DNA of 64,000 nt from an uncultured Dehalococcoidia bacterium (GCA_913048295.1 CAJWWK010000001.1:1-64000); one strand, 5' to 3'. Shown: positions 8,758 to 17,996, numbered from the stretch's first letter. A program made the numbers and translations. Notes: generated from the letters alone by a model not told the origin.

Positions 8758-9579
8758 CTAGTTTACGCCCGTATCCACTGTGTTCGCGGGTGTTGGAGCG
8801 GATGATTTCACAGGCAAGCCACACTCACCCGTACCTTCGTAAGCAATCTTTTCAAGGCAGAGGCCACGTGCGGGCATTACATGCGAGGCGGCACCGCGTT
8901 CGGCGGTAGCGAGCAGATCGCCGACCACCGCCACGGGCGAACCGCCGGTGCCAACGTCGCACAACACACCCGCGATTCTGCGGATCTGCTGATGCAGAAA
9001 GGCGTTTGCGGTGATTTTAAATTCGATGCTATCGCCGATTCGGGTGGTCGAGGCTGTTTCCACGTTGCGCATGGTAAGTGCGTCGTGTGGAGCTTTGGGT
9101 CCTGCGAACGAGGCGAAATCATGCAAGCCAACAAGGGCCTGGCTCGCATCGTTCATTGCGATTTCATCGAGAGGTTTGCGCACATGGGTCACGTAGTGAC
9201 GGTCCAGTGCGGGTTCAGACGGTGCATCGTTGAACGTGTAGACGTAGGTACGCGCCGAAGCGTCGCCTCGCGGATCGAACCCGTCGGGTCCGTCCTCGAC
9301 AAGTTGTGCACACCGGATGCGCACGTCTGTTGTCATGTGGAAGTTCAATGCTTTTCTGATCTGATCGGGTGGCATATCGGTTTCTGCATCAAACCGACCT
9401 ACCTGTCCCCTTGCGTGCACTCCTGAATCGGTACGACTGGCGAAGTGCACTCTTATTTTCTCGCTGAAGATCTGCAGCAGGGCGCTTTCGATTTCGCCCT
9501 GCACCGTTCTGGCGTTGGACTGAAGTTGCGAACCGTGGAAGTTGGTTCCGTCGTATTCCACGATGAGTCCGAAACGCAT
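8758..9579 (-). CDS. truA: tRNA pseudouridine synthase A
   Basis: A 273-aa enzyme that makes pseudouridine at positions 38-40 of the tRNA anticodon stem. The catalytic aspartate is Asp51 in [14 protein letters not shown] (47-60). The N-terminal block [15 protein letters not shown] is typical. It lies between rplQ and rplM, its common place at the end of alpha-operon clusters. The last 20 or so residues beyond the core are poorly conserved in appearance. Confidence 0.96.
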   Translation of the reverse strand: MRFGLIVEYDGTNFHGSQLQSNARTVQGEIESALLQIFSEKIRVHFASRTDSGVHARGQVGRFDAETDMPPDQIRKALNFHMTTDVRIRCAQLVEDGPDGFDPRGDASARTYVYTFNDAPSEPALDRHYVTHVRKPLDEIAMNDASQALVGLHDFASFAGPKAPHDALTMRNVETASTTRIGDSIEFKITANAFLHQQIRRIAGVLCDVGTGGSPVAVVGDLLATAERGAASHVMPARGLCLEKIAYEGTGECGLPVKSSAPTPANTVDTGVN

Positions 9580-9601
9580 CGCTTTCTAAAGGCCTGTCTG
9601 C

Positions 9602-9955
9602 TTATTCGACCAGCTCGATCACAGCCATTTCCGCGGCGTCGCCAGCGCGAACGCCAAGGCGAGTAATGCGTGTGTAGCCACCCGGGCGGTCCATGAACCG
9701 CGGGCCGAGTTCGTCGAACACGGTTTTGAGCACACGCTGGTCGGTAATGAACGCAGCTGCGCGGCGACGGTCGTGCAGCGTGCCGCCTTTGGCCAATGTG
9801 ACCATCTTCTCCGCCATGGGGCGGATTTCCTTCGCTTTTGCCACGGTCGTCTTGATCTGACCGTGACGGAGTAGGTCGGTGACCATGATCCGGAACATAG
9901 CTCGCCTCGGACCGGAAGCCCGGCCTAATTGTCGGCCTGATACCTTATGCCTCAC
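9602..9955 (-). CDS. rplQ: 50S ribosomal protein L17
   Basis: The ORF track starts at 9985, but family alignment (normal start MRHKVSGRKLGR) points to the GTG at 9955, giving VRHKVSGRQLGR and 117 aa, the normal length. That GTG lies inside the end of rpoA (overlap 11 nt), with GGGAG about 10 nt upstream. L17 sits near the peptide exit tunnel. Conserved blocks include RRAMFRIMVTDLLRHG and GGYTRITRLGVRAGDAAEMA. Confidence 0.94.
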   Translation of the reverse strand: MRHKVSGRQLGRASGPRRAMFRIMVTDLLRHGQIKTTVAKAKEIRPMAEKMVTLAKGGTLHDRRRAAAFITDQRVLKTVFDELGPRFMDRPGGYTRITRLGVRAGDAAEMAVIELVE

Positions 9956-11033
9956 TGGAGTCGTCTCCCGCGTTTTCGGCATCATCGCCGGCTTTTTCTA
10001 CTTCGCCGGTAACTTCGGCGACCTCGCCATCGGTTTCGGCATCGCCTTCACCTTCGGGGTTCTCCTCAGGCAGGTAGTTCTTCTCGGCAAGCTTGTCGTA
10101 AAGTTCGTCGAGGGATTTCTGGCCGAAGTTCCGGATTTTCAGCAACTCGCCCTTCGGCATCATCAGCACTTCGCCAACACGGTTGATGCCAGCGCGCTTC
10201 AGGCAGTTCAGGGTTCGGGCTGAGAGCGAGAGAGTTTCGACAAGGGTGTTGAACACCTCGGGCAGAACTCCCGGTACTCCTGGGACTTCCTCATCGTCCT
10301 GCGGCTTGTCGAGCCTTTTGAACAGGAAGAACCGCTCCATGAGCAGGTTGCCAGCCGCCTGTATCGCATCGAGCGGTGTAATCGTCCGGTCGGTCCATAC
10401 TTCGACGACCAGTCGTTCGAGGTCGGAGCGTTGGCCGACCCGAGTAGCTTCGACTGCGAAGTTTGCCTTGCGGACCGGCGTGAATATTGCATCGACCGGA
10501 AGCACACCGATCGGCAGGCCTTCTTCGTGGTTCGCGGGTTCGTAGCCGACACCCTGTTCAACGTTGAACTCGACCGAAAGCCGGGCTCCACCGTTGTCGA
10601 GTGTTGCAAGGTGGTGTTCCGGATTGACGATTTCAAAATCGGCGGTTGCCATTATGTCGCCAGCGCGTACCTCGCCCTCGCCATCGACTTCGAGCCGAAG
10701 TCGGCCGGGTCGGTCGGCCAGCGAACGCAGGCGTATGCCCTTCACGTTCAGCAGGAATTCAACGACCTCTTCCCGCATATGTTTGACGGTGGAGTACTCG
10801 TGGTGGATTCCATCAATCCTCACCCACGTGATTGCGGTACCCGAGAGCGCATTGAGCAACGATCGGCGTATTGGGTTGCCAAGAGTGACGCCCCAGCCGC
10901 GCTCAAGCGGCTCGGCTACGAACCGACCGTAAGTCTCTTCGTTTTCCTGAATTGTTATCGAGAGGTCTGGGACCTCGGGTGTTGGCGGCGGCAGTTCTTC
11001 CTGGGGAGTAATGCCGTACATTCGTTCGAGCAT
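9945..11033 (-). CDS. rpoA: DNA-directed RNA polymerase alpha subunit
   Basis: A 362-aa alpha subunit. The N-terminal dimerisation and assembly domain includes ERGWGVTLGNPIRRSLL and STVKHMREEVVEFLLN. The C-terminal DNA- and activator-binding domain includes LSLSARTLNCLKRAGINRVGE and IRNFGQKSLDEL. About 40 acidic residues (EENPEGEGDAETDGE...) extend beyond the usual C-terminus. It overlaps rplQ by 11 nt and follows rpsD, the standard alpha-operon order. Confidence 0.97.
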   Translation of the reverse strand: MLERMYGITPQEELPPPTPEVPDLSITIQENEETYGRFVAEPLERGWGVTLGNPIRRSLLNALSGTAITWVRIDGIHHEYSTVKHMREEVVEFLLNVKGIRLRSLADRPGRLRLEVDGEGEVRAGDIMATADFEIVNPEHHLATLDNGGARLSVEFNVEQGVGYEPANHEEGLPIGVLPVDAIFTPVRKANFAVEATRVGQRSDLERLVVEVWTDRTITPLDAIQAAGNLLMERFFLFKRLDKPQDDEEVPGVPGVLPEVFNTLVETLSLSARTLNCLKRAGINRVGEVLMMPKGELLKIRNFGQKSLDELYDKLAEKNYLPEENPEGEGDAETDGEVAEVTGEVEKAGDDAENAGDDSSEA

Positions 11034-11042
11034 CTGCGCGAA

Positions 11043-11669
11043 CTACCTCCTGGAGTAGTACTCCACTATTTGGCGTGTATCGATAGCGAGTTCGACGTCG
11101 CTTGGCTTCGGGAGCGTTACGACTTCACCAAGGGCCTTATCGGAGTCGACATTGAGCCAGCTCGGGATGATCGAGTTGGAACCCATGCCGGCGGAAACGA
11201 TGTCGAACAGTCCGGTTTCTTTCGACTTTTCGCGCCAGCTGATGCGATCACCCGGAGTCACCTGGTACGAAGGAATATTCACTTTTTTGCCATTCACCTG
11301 GATGTGGCCGTGTCCGACGATTTGCCGGGCCTGGGGCCGTGAATCGGCGAATCCAAGCCTGTAGACAACGTTGTCGAGCCGACTTTCGAGAAGCTGGAGC
11401 AGGCGGTCGCCTGTAACGCCTTGGAGTCGGCTCGCTTTTTTGTAGTAATTGCGGAACTGTCGCTCGAGCACGCCGTAGATAGCGCGTGCTTTCTGCTTTT
11501 CCCGCAACTGGGTGCCGTATTCAGAAATACGTCGCCTTCGCAGCTGAGTTGACTTATCGCCTGGCGAGCTCTTTCGCCGCTCCCATGCGCATTTGCCTGC
11601 GGGGCGGGAGCAGAGCTTCATTCCGAAGCGTCGGCAGTTCTTACATTTAGGTCCGGTATACCTTGCCAT
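11043..11669 (-). CDS. rpsD: 30S ribosomal protein S4, zinc-type
   Basis: A 208-aa primary 16S rRNA-binding protein that nucleates 30S assembly and often represses its own operon. The N-terminus carries a full Cys set PKCKNCRRFGMKLCSRPAGKC, so this is the zinc-binding (C+) form. The S4 RNA-binding domain follows (LESRLDNVVYRLGFADSRPQARQIVGHGHI). It lies between rpsK and rpoA. Confidence 0.97.
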   Translation of the reverse strand: MARYTGPKCKNCRRFGMKLCSRPAGKCAWERRKSSPGDKSTQLRRRRISEYGTQLREKQKARAIYGVLERQFRNYYKKASRLQGVTGDRLLQLLESRLDNVVYRLGFADSRPQARQIVGHGHIQVNGKKVNIPSYQVTPGDRISWREKSKETGLFDIVSAGMGSNSIIPSWLNVDSDKALGEVVTLPKPSDVELAIDTRQIVEYYSRR

Positions 11670-11802
11670 CTAGTTTCCTGGTTGCTCGTCGTGGCTCGTT
11701 ACTTGGTGGTTAATGTCGGTTTGTCGGCTGGATTCAAAGAGAAAGGCTGCAGTCCCGGCCCGATCTTGCCTGGCTGTGGTCTGCGGCCCTCGTGTGACGC
11801 GT

Positions 11803-12186
11803 TTAGACTCGACGTTTCTTTGGGGGTCGGCAGCCGTTGTGTGGAACTGGCGTGACGTCGCGTATCGACACCACTCGTATTCCTGCGGCCTGGATTGCCC
11901 TGATCGCGGCCTCTCGGCCCGCGCCCGGGCCTTTGACCATCACGTTCACTGTTTTGAGCCCGTGCTCGATTGCTGAACGCGCCGCGGATTCGCCTGCGCG
12001 TTGAGCTGCAAATGCGGTCGATTTTCTCGAACCGCGAAAGCCCATTGCCCCTGCGCTGCCCTGTGAAATTACGTTGCCCTGCGGGTCGGTCAATGTAATC
12101 AGGGTGTTATTGAACGTTGCGTTGATATACGCCTTACCCTGTGGGACAAATTTTTTCTCGCGTCGTCGCGTTCGCTGCCTTGGCAT
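11803..12186 (-). CDS. rpsK: 30S ribosomal protein S11
   Basis: A 127-aa S11 of normal length. It carries the platform-binding blocks [20 protein letters not shown] and [15 protein letters not shown] and the conserved C-terminus [12 protein letters not shown]. Gaps of 133 nt to rpsD and 113 nt to rpsM are longer than elsewhere in the cluster; I see no ORF or clear hairpin in them. Confidence 0.97.
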   Translation of the reverse strand: MPRQRTRRREKKFVPQGKAYINATFNNTLITLTDPQGNVISQGSAGAMGFRGSRKSTAFAAQRAGESAARSAIEHGLKTVNVMVKGPGAGREAAIRAIQAAGIRVVSIRDVTPVPHNGCRPPKKRRV

Positions 12187-12299
12187 ATTTCTTTCTTTGT
12201 TCTTCTTTCTTCAAACGAGCGACTTACGCCGCGATACTTTTTAGATTGGCCGGAACACCTACTGGCGGTATTACTGACGTTTCCGGGTGGTTATCAGCC

Positions 12300-12683
12300 C
12301 TAGTGAGCTGCAACTCGCTTCCGACCGGCGACTGTCTGTCGGCGTCCCCGCTTTGTTCGAGCGTTGGTCTTTGTTCGCTGTCCCCGGACCGGCAGGCCCC
12401 TGCGGTGGCGTACACCCCGAAACGTCTGAATATCCGTGAGTCGCCGGATGTTCAGCTGGGTTTCACGCCGAAGGTCACCCTCTATCAGCAGGCCCGTTCT
12501 TTCGACGGCGCTGCGAACTCGGGCGAGGTCTTCGTCGGTAAGGTCCCGGGCTCGTGTCGTGTCACCCATGCCAACGTCGCCCACGATTTTTTTGGATGTG
12601 GTGCGCCCGATGCCATAGATAGCAGTCAGTGCGATTTCGAGCCTCTGGTTGTCTGGAATGTTTACGCCGGCGATTATCGCCAT
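12300..12683 (-). CDS. rpsM: 30S ribosomal protein S13
   Basis: A 127-aa S13 located in the 30S head, contacting tRNA and L5. Conserved blocks are AIIAGVNIPDNQRLEIALTAIYGIG (helix-hairpin-helix), RRLTDIQTFRGVRHRRGLPVRGQRT and NARTKRG. Length is normal. It follows rpmJ in the order infA-rpmJ-rpsM-rpsK-rpsD-rpoA. Confidence 0.97.
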   Translation of the reverse strand: MAIIAGVNIPDNQRLEIALTAIYGIGRTTSKKIVGDVGMGDTTRARDLTDEDLARVRSAVERTGLLIEGDLRRETQLNIRRLTDIQTFRGVRHRRGLPVRGQRTKTNARTKRGRRQTVAGRKRVAAH

Positions 12684-12707
12684 GGGGCCGATTCTCCTGT
12701 TTTACGG

Positions 12708-12824
12708 CTAGCCCTGCCGCGCCTTGAGGCGGGGGGTTTGCTTGTTGATCACATAGACGCGGCCTTTACGGCGAACGATTTTACTGCCGGGGTGCTTTGC
12801 CTTGACTGATGCCTTGACTTTCAT
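12708..12824 (-). CDS. rpmJ: 50S ribosomal protein L36, cysteine-free form
   Basis: A 38-aa gene too short for the ORF track, read from ATG 12824: [20 protein letters not shown], then [18 protein letters not shown]. The pattern KIVRRKGxVxVI and the ending RQG identify L36. The usual zinc ligands (two Cys near residues 11-14, then Cys and His further on) are absent apart from a lone His, so this is the zinc-independent (C-) form. It sits between infA and rpsM, the canonical position. Confidence 0.95.
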   Translation of the reverse strand: MKVKASVKAKHPGSKIVRRKGRVYVINKQTPRLKARQG

Positions 12825-12843
12825 GGTGTTTCTTTCGAGTCGC

Positions 12844-13062
12844 TTACTTGAACCGGTAGGTGATCCTGCCGCGTGTCAGGTCGTAGGCCGAGAGTTCGAC
12901 CATGACCTTGTCGCCCGGCAAGATGCGGATGAAGTTCTTACGGATTTTTCCCGATGCGTGAGCGAGGACTTCGTGACCGTTTGGAAGTTCGATCTTGAAA
13001 AAGGCGTTGGGCAACGCCTCGTTCACGAGTCCCTCGACCTCAATTGCTTCCTTTTTTGCCAA
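12844..13062 (-). CDS. infA: Translation initiation factor IF-1
   Basis: A 72-aa OB-fold protein that occupies the A site of the 30S subunit during initiation. Typical blocks: [41 protein letters not shown] and RGRITYRFK. Length is exactly that expected. It follows the map remnant. Confidence 0.97.
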   Translation of the reverse strand: MAKKEAIEVEGLVNEALPNAFFKIELPNGHEVLAHASGKIRKNFIRILPGDKVMVELSAYDLTRGRITYRFK

Positions 13063-13095
13063 ATATCTTAACGCCCCGTTGATTCTCGTTCACAG

Positions 13096-13521
13096 TTATT
13101 CAACTGTGAGAATTTCAGGCCCGTCCTCCGTAACTGCAACGGTATGTTCGAAATGGCAGGAAAGTGCGCCATCTTCAGTGGCCACCGTCCATCCGTTATC
13201 GAGCATCCGCGTTTTCCACACTCCCACATTCACCATCGGTTCGATTGCCAAAACGAGACCGGGACGCAATTCCAAACCCTACCCGGATGGGCCTAAGTTC
13301 GGGACCTGCGGTGGTTCGTGCAAATCCTTTGCCCGGCGAGTGATATCGTCGAGTTCTCGGGTCGTGATCCCCCGTTCCAGCGCCTCGAACGCCTGCCGGA
13401 CGGCAAACGCGACAGTCCGCCCTGCTTCGCGCATAAGTTCCAGCTCCCCTGCCGTCTTATAAATGGCACTGGGAGCAGGTTTACCGCTTGTTGCGAACCT
13501 GAGCGTAGATTTGCCGTTCAA
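13096..13521 (-). pseudogene. map: Remnant of type I methionine aminopeptidase, internal deletion plus in-frame TAG
   Basis: The gene is in its usual place between adk and infA but is broken. From the TTG at 13521 the frame encodes the N-terminal part (YKTAGELELMREAGRTVAF, ITTRELDDIT). It then jumps to the C-terminal lobe (LHEPPQVPNLGPSG), meets TAG at 13279-13281, and continues in the same frame ([37 protein letters not shown]) to TAA at 13096-13098. Compared with the roughly 250-aa family, about 120-130 residues are missing, including the two metal-binding aspartates and the first metal-binding histidine; the two glutamate ligand blocks (IEPMV, FEHT) remain. The product cannot be active. 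N-terminal methionine removal must then depend on another map elsewhere. Confidence 0.88.
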
Positions 13522-13557
13522 TAGTCGTTCACTCTTAAGTATATCCCAAACTGGATT

Positions 13558-14217
13558 TCAGTTCGCATTTACGCCAGGCATTCCGGACTTTATTGTTTGT
13601 GATAGTTTCTCAAACACTTCATCTGGCGAGCCGGTCGCCACTATTTCGACTACGTCACCATGCGATTTGTAGTAGTCCAGTACGGGGGCGGTGAGGTCCT
13701 GATACACCTTCATTCGGTGGGTAACCGCTTCCGGTCTATCGTCGACCCGAACTGCCACAGAACCGCCGCAATTGTCGCAGATACCGGGCTGAGAGGGTGG
13801 ATCGGATTCGAGGCTGTACGGAGTCTGGCAGTCGCCGCACAGCGCCCTGTTCGAGAGTCTTTTTACCAGTTCGTCGATGTCGACGGACATATGTATTACC
13901 TGGTCGACGGGCGTAGTGGTTTGTTCGAGGGCTTCATCGAGGGCTTTTGCCTGGACGACCGTACGAGGAAAACCATCGAGCAGTATCCCGGCCGGATGGT
14001 CGATGTGCTGCTGGATCATCGCGATTATGTGGAAGTCTGGAACGAGGTCGCCCCGGTCCATGAAGCCTTTTGCCAGCAGGCCGAGCTCTGATCCCGAGGC
14101 CACTTCAGCACGGAGCATGTCGCCAGTCGAGAGGTGCTTCATGCCGGTCGACTCAGAAAGCCGACGTGCCTGTGTGCCTTTACCCGCGCCGGGCGGACCC
14201 ATTAATACGATACGCAT
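13558..14217 (-). CDS. adk: Adenylate kinase, zinc-lid type
   Basis: A 219-aa enzyme that interconverts ATP plus AMP with 2 ADP. The P-loop is GPPGAGKGT (7-15). The AMP-binding segment has LSTGDMLR and DGFPRT. The long LID domain carries four cysteines at 127, 130, 147 and 150 (CGDC...CDNC), a structural zinc site typical of Gram-positive-like enzymes. It lies between secY and the map remnant, the conserved spc-operon order. Confidence 0.97.
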   Translation of the reverse strand: MRIVLMGPPGAGKGTQARRLSESTGMKHLSTGDMLRAEVASGSELGLLAKGFMDRGDLVPDFHIIAMIQQHIDHPAGILLDGFPRTVVQAKALDEALEQTTTPVDQVIHMSVDIDELVKRLSNRALCGDCQTPYSLESDPPSQPGICDNCGGSVAVRVDDRPEAVTHRMKVYQDLTAPVLDYYKSHGDVVEIVATGSPDEVFEKLSQTIKSGMPGVNAN

Positions 14218-14235
14218 TCTCGTTCTCTTCGCTCT

Positions 14236-15591
14236 CTAGCGGACGAATCCTTCGTAGTTGCGCATCAGGAGTTGAGATTCGAGCTGTCGCATTGTGTCGA
14301 GCGCCACGCCCACCATGATGAGCAGGCTTGTGCTCTGGATGATCGTGGTCGCGCTGGGCAAATTGGTGACCAGTTGTGCGAGGAACGGCATGATGGCGAT
14401 GAAGCCGAGGAACAACGCGCCACCCCACGTGATTCTCAATACCACGCGCATGAGGTAGACCTTCGTTGGCGGTCCCGGGCGTATTCCCGGTACGAATCCG
14501 CCATTTTTCTGAAGATTCTCTGCCAGGTTCTGCTGGTTGTGCACAACGAGCGTGTAGAAAAAGGTGAAGACGATGACAAGCAGGAATATGGCCACCCAGT
14601 AGATTGTGCTGGTTGGGCCGAATGAGTTCTGGAAGAAGCTGGCGACGGTCGAGACGAACCCACCGGAGCCGTCGTTGAAGTAGCTGGCGATCACTGACGG
14701 CAGAATCAGAATCGAGAAGGCAAAAATAAGCGGGATCATTCCGGCCGCGTTTACCCGCAGCGGAATATGCGTGGCACCCGATTGTCTATACATCTGGCCG
14801 CCTCTGAACACACTGCGGCCGTACTGGACCGGAATCCGACGCTGTGCTTCGGCGAAGTAGACGATCATGTAGACAATGGCTAAAGCGATGAAAATCAGCA
14901 TGCCGACCTGGAAAACTTGGTCGCGCAGGAGCCATAACTGACCGACTACGCTTGGCAGGGTCGACACGATGCCGGCGAAGATGATCAGCGATATGCCGTT
15001 GCCGATTCCCTTCTCGGTTATGAGCTCGCCCATCCACACAAGCAACATCGTGCCTGCTGTCATGGCGGTGAGAATGGCCATCGTGTTCAACGTATTGGCG
15101 CCCAGCCCGATACCGCTGATTGCCGCTCCGCCAGTCGAGACGAAACCGCCGGCAAACAGGTTCAGCTGGCCGTAGCCCTGCAGGAATGCGAGCGGGACTG
15201 TCAGATAGTGAGTGTACTTGTTGATGGTCTGACGACCGCCTTCGCCTTCCTGAGATAGGTTTTTCAGGGTAGGGATGATGGGCGTCAAGATTTGCAGGAT
15301 GATGGACGCGGTGATGTACGGGTAGACACCGAGGGCCGCGATAGACAGGTTGCGGAGCGCTCCGCCGGAGAAGAGGTCGAGGAATCCGAGCAGGGGGTTG
15401 GCCTCGAATGCTGCGGCTAGGGCTTCGCGATCGACTCCCGGTACCGGGACGTGGGCGAAGAACCTGAAAATAACGAGAATTCCCAGTGTGAAAAGAATTT
15501 TGAAACGCAGGTCAGGAATGCGCCATGCATCTGCTGCGGCGCGAAATAGTGCCGGTACTGCCGATTCTGATGCTTGCTTGGCCTGGGTCAT
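14236..15591 (-). CDS. secY: Preprotein translocase channel subunit SecY
   Basis: A 451-aa integral membrane protein with the expected ten hydrophobic segments, the core of the Sec translocon. Signature blocks: ILVIFRFFAHVPVPGVD (helix 1), LGVYPYITASIILQIL (helix 2) and GIRPGPPTKVYLMRVVLRIT. It starts 2 nt after the rplO stop and precedes adk, so it is in the spc operon. Confidence 0.97.
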   Translation of the reverse strand: MTQAKQASESAVPALFRAAADAWRIPDLRFKILFTLGILVIFRFFAHVPVPGVDREALAAAFEANPLLGFLDLFSGGALRNLSIAALGVYPYITASIILQILTPIIPTLKNLSQEGEGGRQTINKYTHYLTVPLAFLQGYGQLNLFAGGFVSTGGAAISGIGLGANTLNTMAILTAMTAGTMLLVWMGELITEKGIGNGISLIIFAGIVSTLPSVVGQLWLLRDQVFQVGMLIFIALAIVYMIVYFAEAQRRIPVQYGRSVFRGGQMYRQSGATHIPLRVNAAGMIPLIFAFSILILPSVIASYFNDGSGGFVSTVASFFQNSFGPTSTIYWVAIFLLVIVFTFFYTLVVHNQQNLAENLQKNGGFVPGIRPGPPTKVYLMRVVLRITWGGALFLGFIAIMPFLAQLVTNLPSATTIIQSTSLLIMVGVALDTMRQLESQLLMRNYEGFVR

Positions 15592-15593
15592 AT

Positions 15594-16088
15594 TTATTCA
15601 GCCGTTTCGGTCGCTTCGGCCTTTGGGGCTTTATCTTCTTTGGGCGCGTCGATAACTGTTACGGTGCCACCGGCCGCTTCGATCTTTTTCCTGGCAGATT
15701 TGCTGAATGCGTGGGCCGTGACATTGAGTTTCTTGGTCAGTTCGCCGTCACCCAGTATTTTGACTCTGGTTTTCTTCTTGCGCAGTATTCGGGCTTCAAA
15801 CAGGCTGTCGGGTGTCACCTTTGAGCCTGGCCGCAGTTCCTGGAGTGTTGAAAGGTTCACGGGCGCAGTTTCGACGCGGAATATGTTCGTGAAGCCGCGC
15901 ATGTGGGGCAATCGCTTGATGAGCGGCAGTTGTCCGCCTTCAAACAGGAATGGGACGTGCCCGGTCTGCTTCTGGCCTTTGGAACCGCGTCCGGAATAGG
16001 TACCGCGGCCCGAACCGTCGCCGCGGCCGACGCGCTTACGCGGTCTTCGGGAATTTTTAGATGGTTTTAGCTGGTGTAGTCCGGGCAT
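15594..16088 (-). CDS. rplO: 50S ribosomal protein L15
   Basis: A 164-aa L15, somewhat longer than usual because of an acidic Lys/Glu-rich C-terminus. The N-terminal glycine- and arginine-rich segment KRVGRGDGSGRGTYSGRGSK is the diagnostic rRNA-binding stretch. The core includes GGQLPLIKRLPHMRGF. It lies between rpmD and secY. Confidence 0.96.
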   Translation of the reverse strand: MPGLHQLKPSKNSRRPRKRVGRGDGSGRGTYSGRGSKGQKQTGHVPFLFEGGQLPLIKRLPHMRGFTNIFRVETAPVNLSTLQELRPGSKVTPDSLFEARILRKKKTRVKILGDGELTKKLNVTAHAFSKSARKKIEAAGGTVTVIDAPKEDKAPKAEATETAE

Positions 16089-16148
16089 TTCTTGATTTTT
16101 ACTTACTCTGAGATTTACGTGCAGTTGGTAGGAATACGTGAATTGAGG

Positions 16149-16331
16149 TTATTTCTCAGCTTCGACGGTAACGAGGTGGACGACTCTTTTGATCATTCCA
16201 CGCGTTACCGCGTTGTCTTCCTGAACGACTTCGTGTCGGATTTTGCGAAGCCCGAGGGCCTTTAGCGTTGCGCGCTGGTTAGGCTTGGTGCCGATGCCGC
16301 TGCGGATCTGTGTAATGCGTAGTTTTGCCAT
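16149..16331 (-). CDS. rpmD: 50S ribosomal protein L30
   Basis: A 60-aa small L30 ([47 protein letters not shown]), normal for bacteria. It sits in the conserved order rpsE-rpmD-rplO. Confidence 0.95.
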   Translation of the reverse strand: MAKLRITQIRSGIGTKPNQRATLKALGLRKIRHEVVQEDNAVTRGMIKRVVHLVTVEAEK

Positions 16332-16347
16332 GTTAATCCTGACCTAG

Positions 16348-17040
16348 CTACGAGGCAGTTTCGTCGCCTGGCTTGGTTCCACCTTTGCGTCGTTCAACAG
16401 TTGCGACAGGGTCGCGAAGTTGATCGAGCGCTTCGAGTGTGGCCTTGACAATATTGATTACGTTTGGCGACCCGAAGGTCTTGGAAAGCACGTCTTTCAC
16501 ACCGACGGCTTCCATTACGGCTCGAACTCCTCCACCTGCGATTACGCCGGTGCCGGGGGCTGCAGGTTTCAGAAGTACCTTTGCGCCCGAGAACTTGGTC
16601 GTGACCGGGTGCGGGATCGTCGGGCCATTAAGAGTGACGTGCTTCATCGCTTTCTTGGCGTACGTCGTTCCTTTGCGAACGGCATCTGGAACCGCACCGG
16701 CTTTCCCGAGAGCTGCACCAACATTGCCGTTGCCGTCGCCAACAACGACCATTGCGTTAAATGTGAGGTTTCGGCCGCCCTTGACGACCTTCGATACACG
16801 TCGAATTTTGACGACGCGCTCGACGAGGCCTGAATCTTCTTCTTCTCGTCGCGGTCGGCGTCCTCTGCGGTCGCCACCTGGTCCACGTCCACCACCTTGG
16901 CCGCGTCCGCCACCACCACCGGGGCCGCCCGGACCTCGTCCGCCACCACCACCGGGGCCGCCCGGACCTCGCCCGCCGCGTCCACCGGAATCGCCGCCCC
17001 CGCGAGGGCCTCCGCGTCCTTTGTTCTGAGTGGAAACCAT
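16348..17040 (-). CDS. rpsE: 30S ribosomal protein S5 with N-terminal RGG-rich extension
   Basis: The S5 core starts near residue 72 ([21 protein letters not shown]) and has normal domains ([41 protein letters not shown]). S5 shapes decoding accuracy and mRNA entry. In front lie about 70 residues of Gly/Arg/Pro-rich sequence with RGG and [11 protein letters not shown] repeats, followed by a short [12 protein letters not shown] stretch. Part is encoded by a perfect 33-bp tandem duplication (16905-16970). The extension is in frame and starts one base before the rplR stop region, so it is probably translated. Confidence 0.95.
   Translation of the reverse strand: MVSTQNKGRGGPRGGGDSGGRGGRGPGGPGGGGGRGPGGPGGGGGRGQGGGRGPGGDRRGRRPRREEEDSGLVERVVKIRRVSKVVKGGRNLTFNAMVVVGDGNGNVGAALGKAGAVPDAVRKGTTYAKKAMKHVTLNGPTIPHPVTTKFSGAKVLLKPAAPGTGVIAGGGVRAVMEAVGVKDVLSKTFGSPNVINIVKATLEALDQLRDPVATVERRKGGTKPGDETAS
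16905..16970. repeat. Perfect 33-bp tandem duplication inside rpsE
   Basis: Two adjacent identical 33-bp units (first starts GTCCGCCACCACCACCGG on the plus strand) at 16905-16937 and 16938-16970. On the coding strand each gives an 11-residue Gly/Arg/Pro unit of the S5 extension. A multiple-of-three unit keeps the frame and could vary in copy number between strains. Confidence 0.9.
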
Positions 17041-17394
17041 TTAGAAGCTAAGTCCTTCCGAGCGGGCTGCGTCGGCTAATGCCTTAACCCGGCCGTGATA
17101 TTTGTAACCGCCGCGGTCGAAAACGACCTTCGTGACCCCTGCCGCGAGCGCCTGCTTTGCAACTAACTCACCCACCGCTTTGGCGACAACGGTTTTCGTG
17201 TCACCAGATTTCAGTTCGAGAGAGGTTGCCGAAGCCAGAGTGTGGCCGCGTTCATCATCGATAATCTGGGCGTAGATGTGATTACTGCTACGGAAAACCG
17301 CGAGTCGCGGTCGGTCGGCGATGCCGCGCACGTTTTTTCGCACGCGCCTGTGCCTGATCCACCGCTTCCTTGTATCGAATTTATTGCTGCCCAT
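17041..17394 (-). CDS. rplR: 50S ribosomal protein L18
   Basis: A 117-aa 5S rRNA-binding protein with typical blocks [20 protein letters not shown] and [26 protein letters not shown]. It lies between rplF and rpsE with spacings of a few bases. Confidence 0.96.
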   Translation of the reverse strand: MGSNKFDTRKRWIRHRRVRKNVRGIADRPRLAVFRSSNHIYAQIIDDERGHTLASATSLELKSGDTKTVVAKAVGELVAKQALAAGVTKVVFDRGGYKYHGRVKALADAARSEGLSF

Positions 17395-17397
17395 TGT

Positions 17398-17946
17398 TTA
17401 CACACCCGTGGAGACGGCCGTCTTACCAGCCTTACGTCGGATTACTTCGTCTGAATATTTAATGCCTTTTCCGGTGTAGGGATTCGGCTTGCGGACTTTT
17501 CGTATCTGTGCGGCCTGCTCGCCCACGTCTTCTTTGCTCGGCCCGCTGATAACAATAAACGTCTGACCATCGGCAACGAGGGTGTTGTCGCCGATCGGGT
17601 CGACGAAAACTGGGTGCGAGTAACCGACGTTGACTTCCAGCCCTTTGCCCTTTTGTTGCACACGGTAACCAGTGCCGATTAGTTCGAGTCGCTTTGAGAA
17701 GCCGTCGGAGCATCCGATCACCATGTTGTTCAGCAGGCTGCGAGTAAGGCCGTGCAGCGCTCGCTGATCGGGTTCGTCGTTTGGACGCGCGACCGTAATA
17801 ACCCCGTCGGTGAGGTCAATTTTCATAGTGGCTGGCAGGGTTCGGGTAAGTTCGCCGATCTTGCCTTTAACCGTGACAGTAGTGCCATCGACTTTTACGT
17901 CGACGCCGCCGGGCACGGTGATTGGGGTTTTACCTATTCGAGACAC
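17398..17946 (-). CDS. rplF: 50S ribosomal protein L6
   Basis: A 182-aa L6 with its two repeated domains: MSRIGKTPITVPGGVDVKVDG at the start and KPNPYTGKGIKYSDEVIRRKAGK near the end, the conserved C-terminal signature. L6 lies near the factor-binding region of the 50S subunit. Length is normal. Confidence 0.97.
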   Translation of the reverse strand: MSRIGKTPITVPGGVDVKVDGTTVTVKGKIGELTRTLPATMKIDLTDGVITVARPNDEPDQRALHGLTRSLLNNMVIGCSDGFSKRLELIGTGYRVQQKGKGLEVNVGYSHPVFVDPIGDNTLVADGQTFIVISGPSKEDVGEQAAQIRKVRKPNPYTGKGIKYSDEVIRRKAGKTAVSTGV

Positions 17947-17996
17947 GTCAGATTTTCTCTCGTAAATGAATTTAGAAACAACTGTCCGGTTCGTTT

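Noticed and set aside
10431-11342. 303-aa plus-strand ORF over rpoA and rpsD
   Set aside because: Antisense to two well-conserved genes; no family resemblance.
13279-13281. Reading the map TAG as pyrrolysine
   Set aside because: The gene also lacks its central catalytic part, so decay explains the stop better than recoding.
16439-17029. Plus-strand 196-aa ORF ending in proline-rich repeats
   Set aside because: It is the antisense of the RGG extension and core of rpsE.
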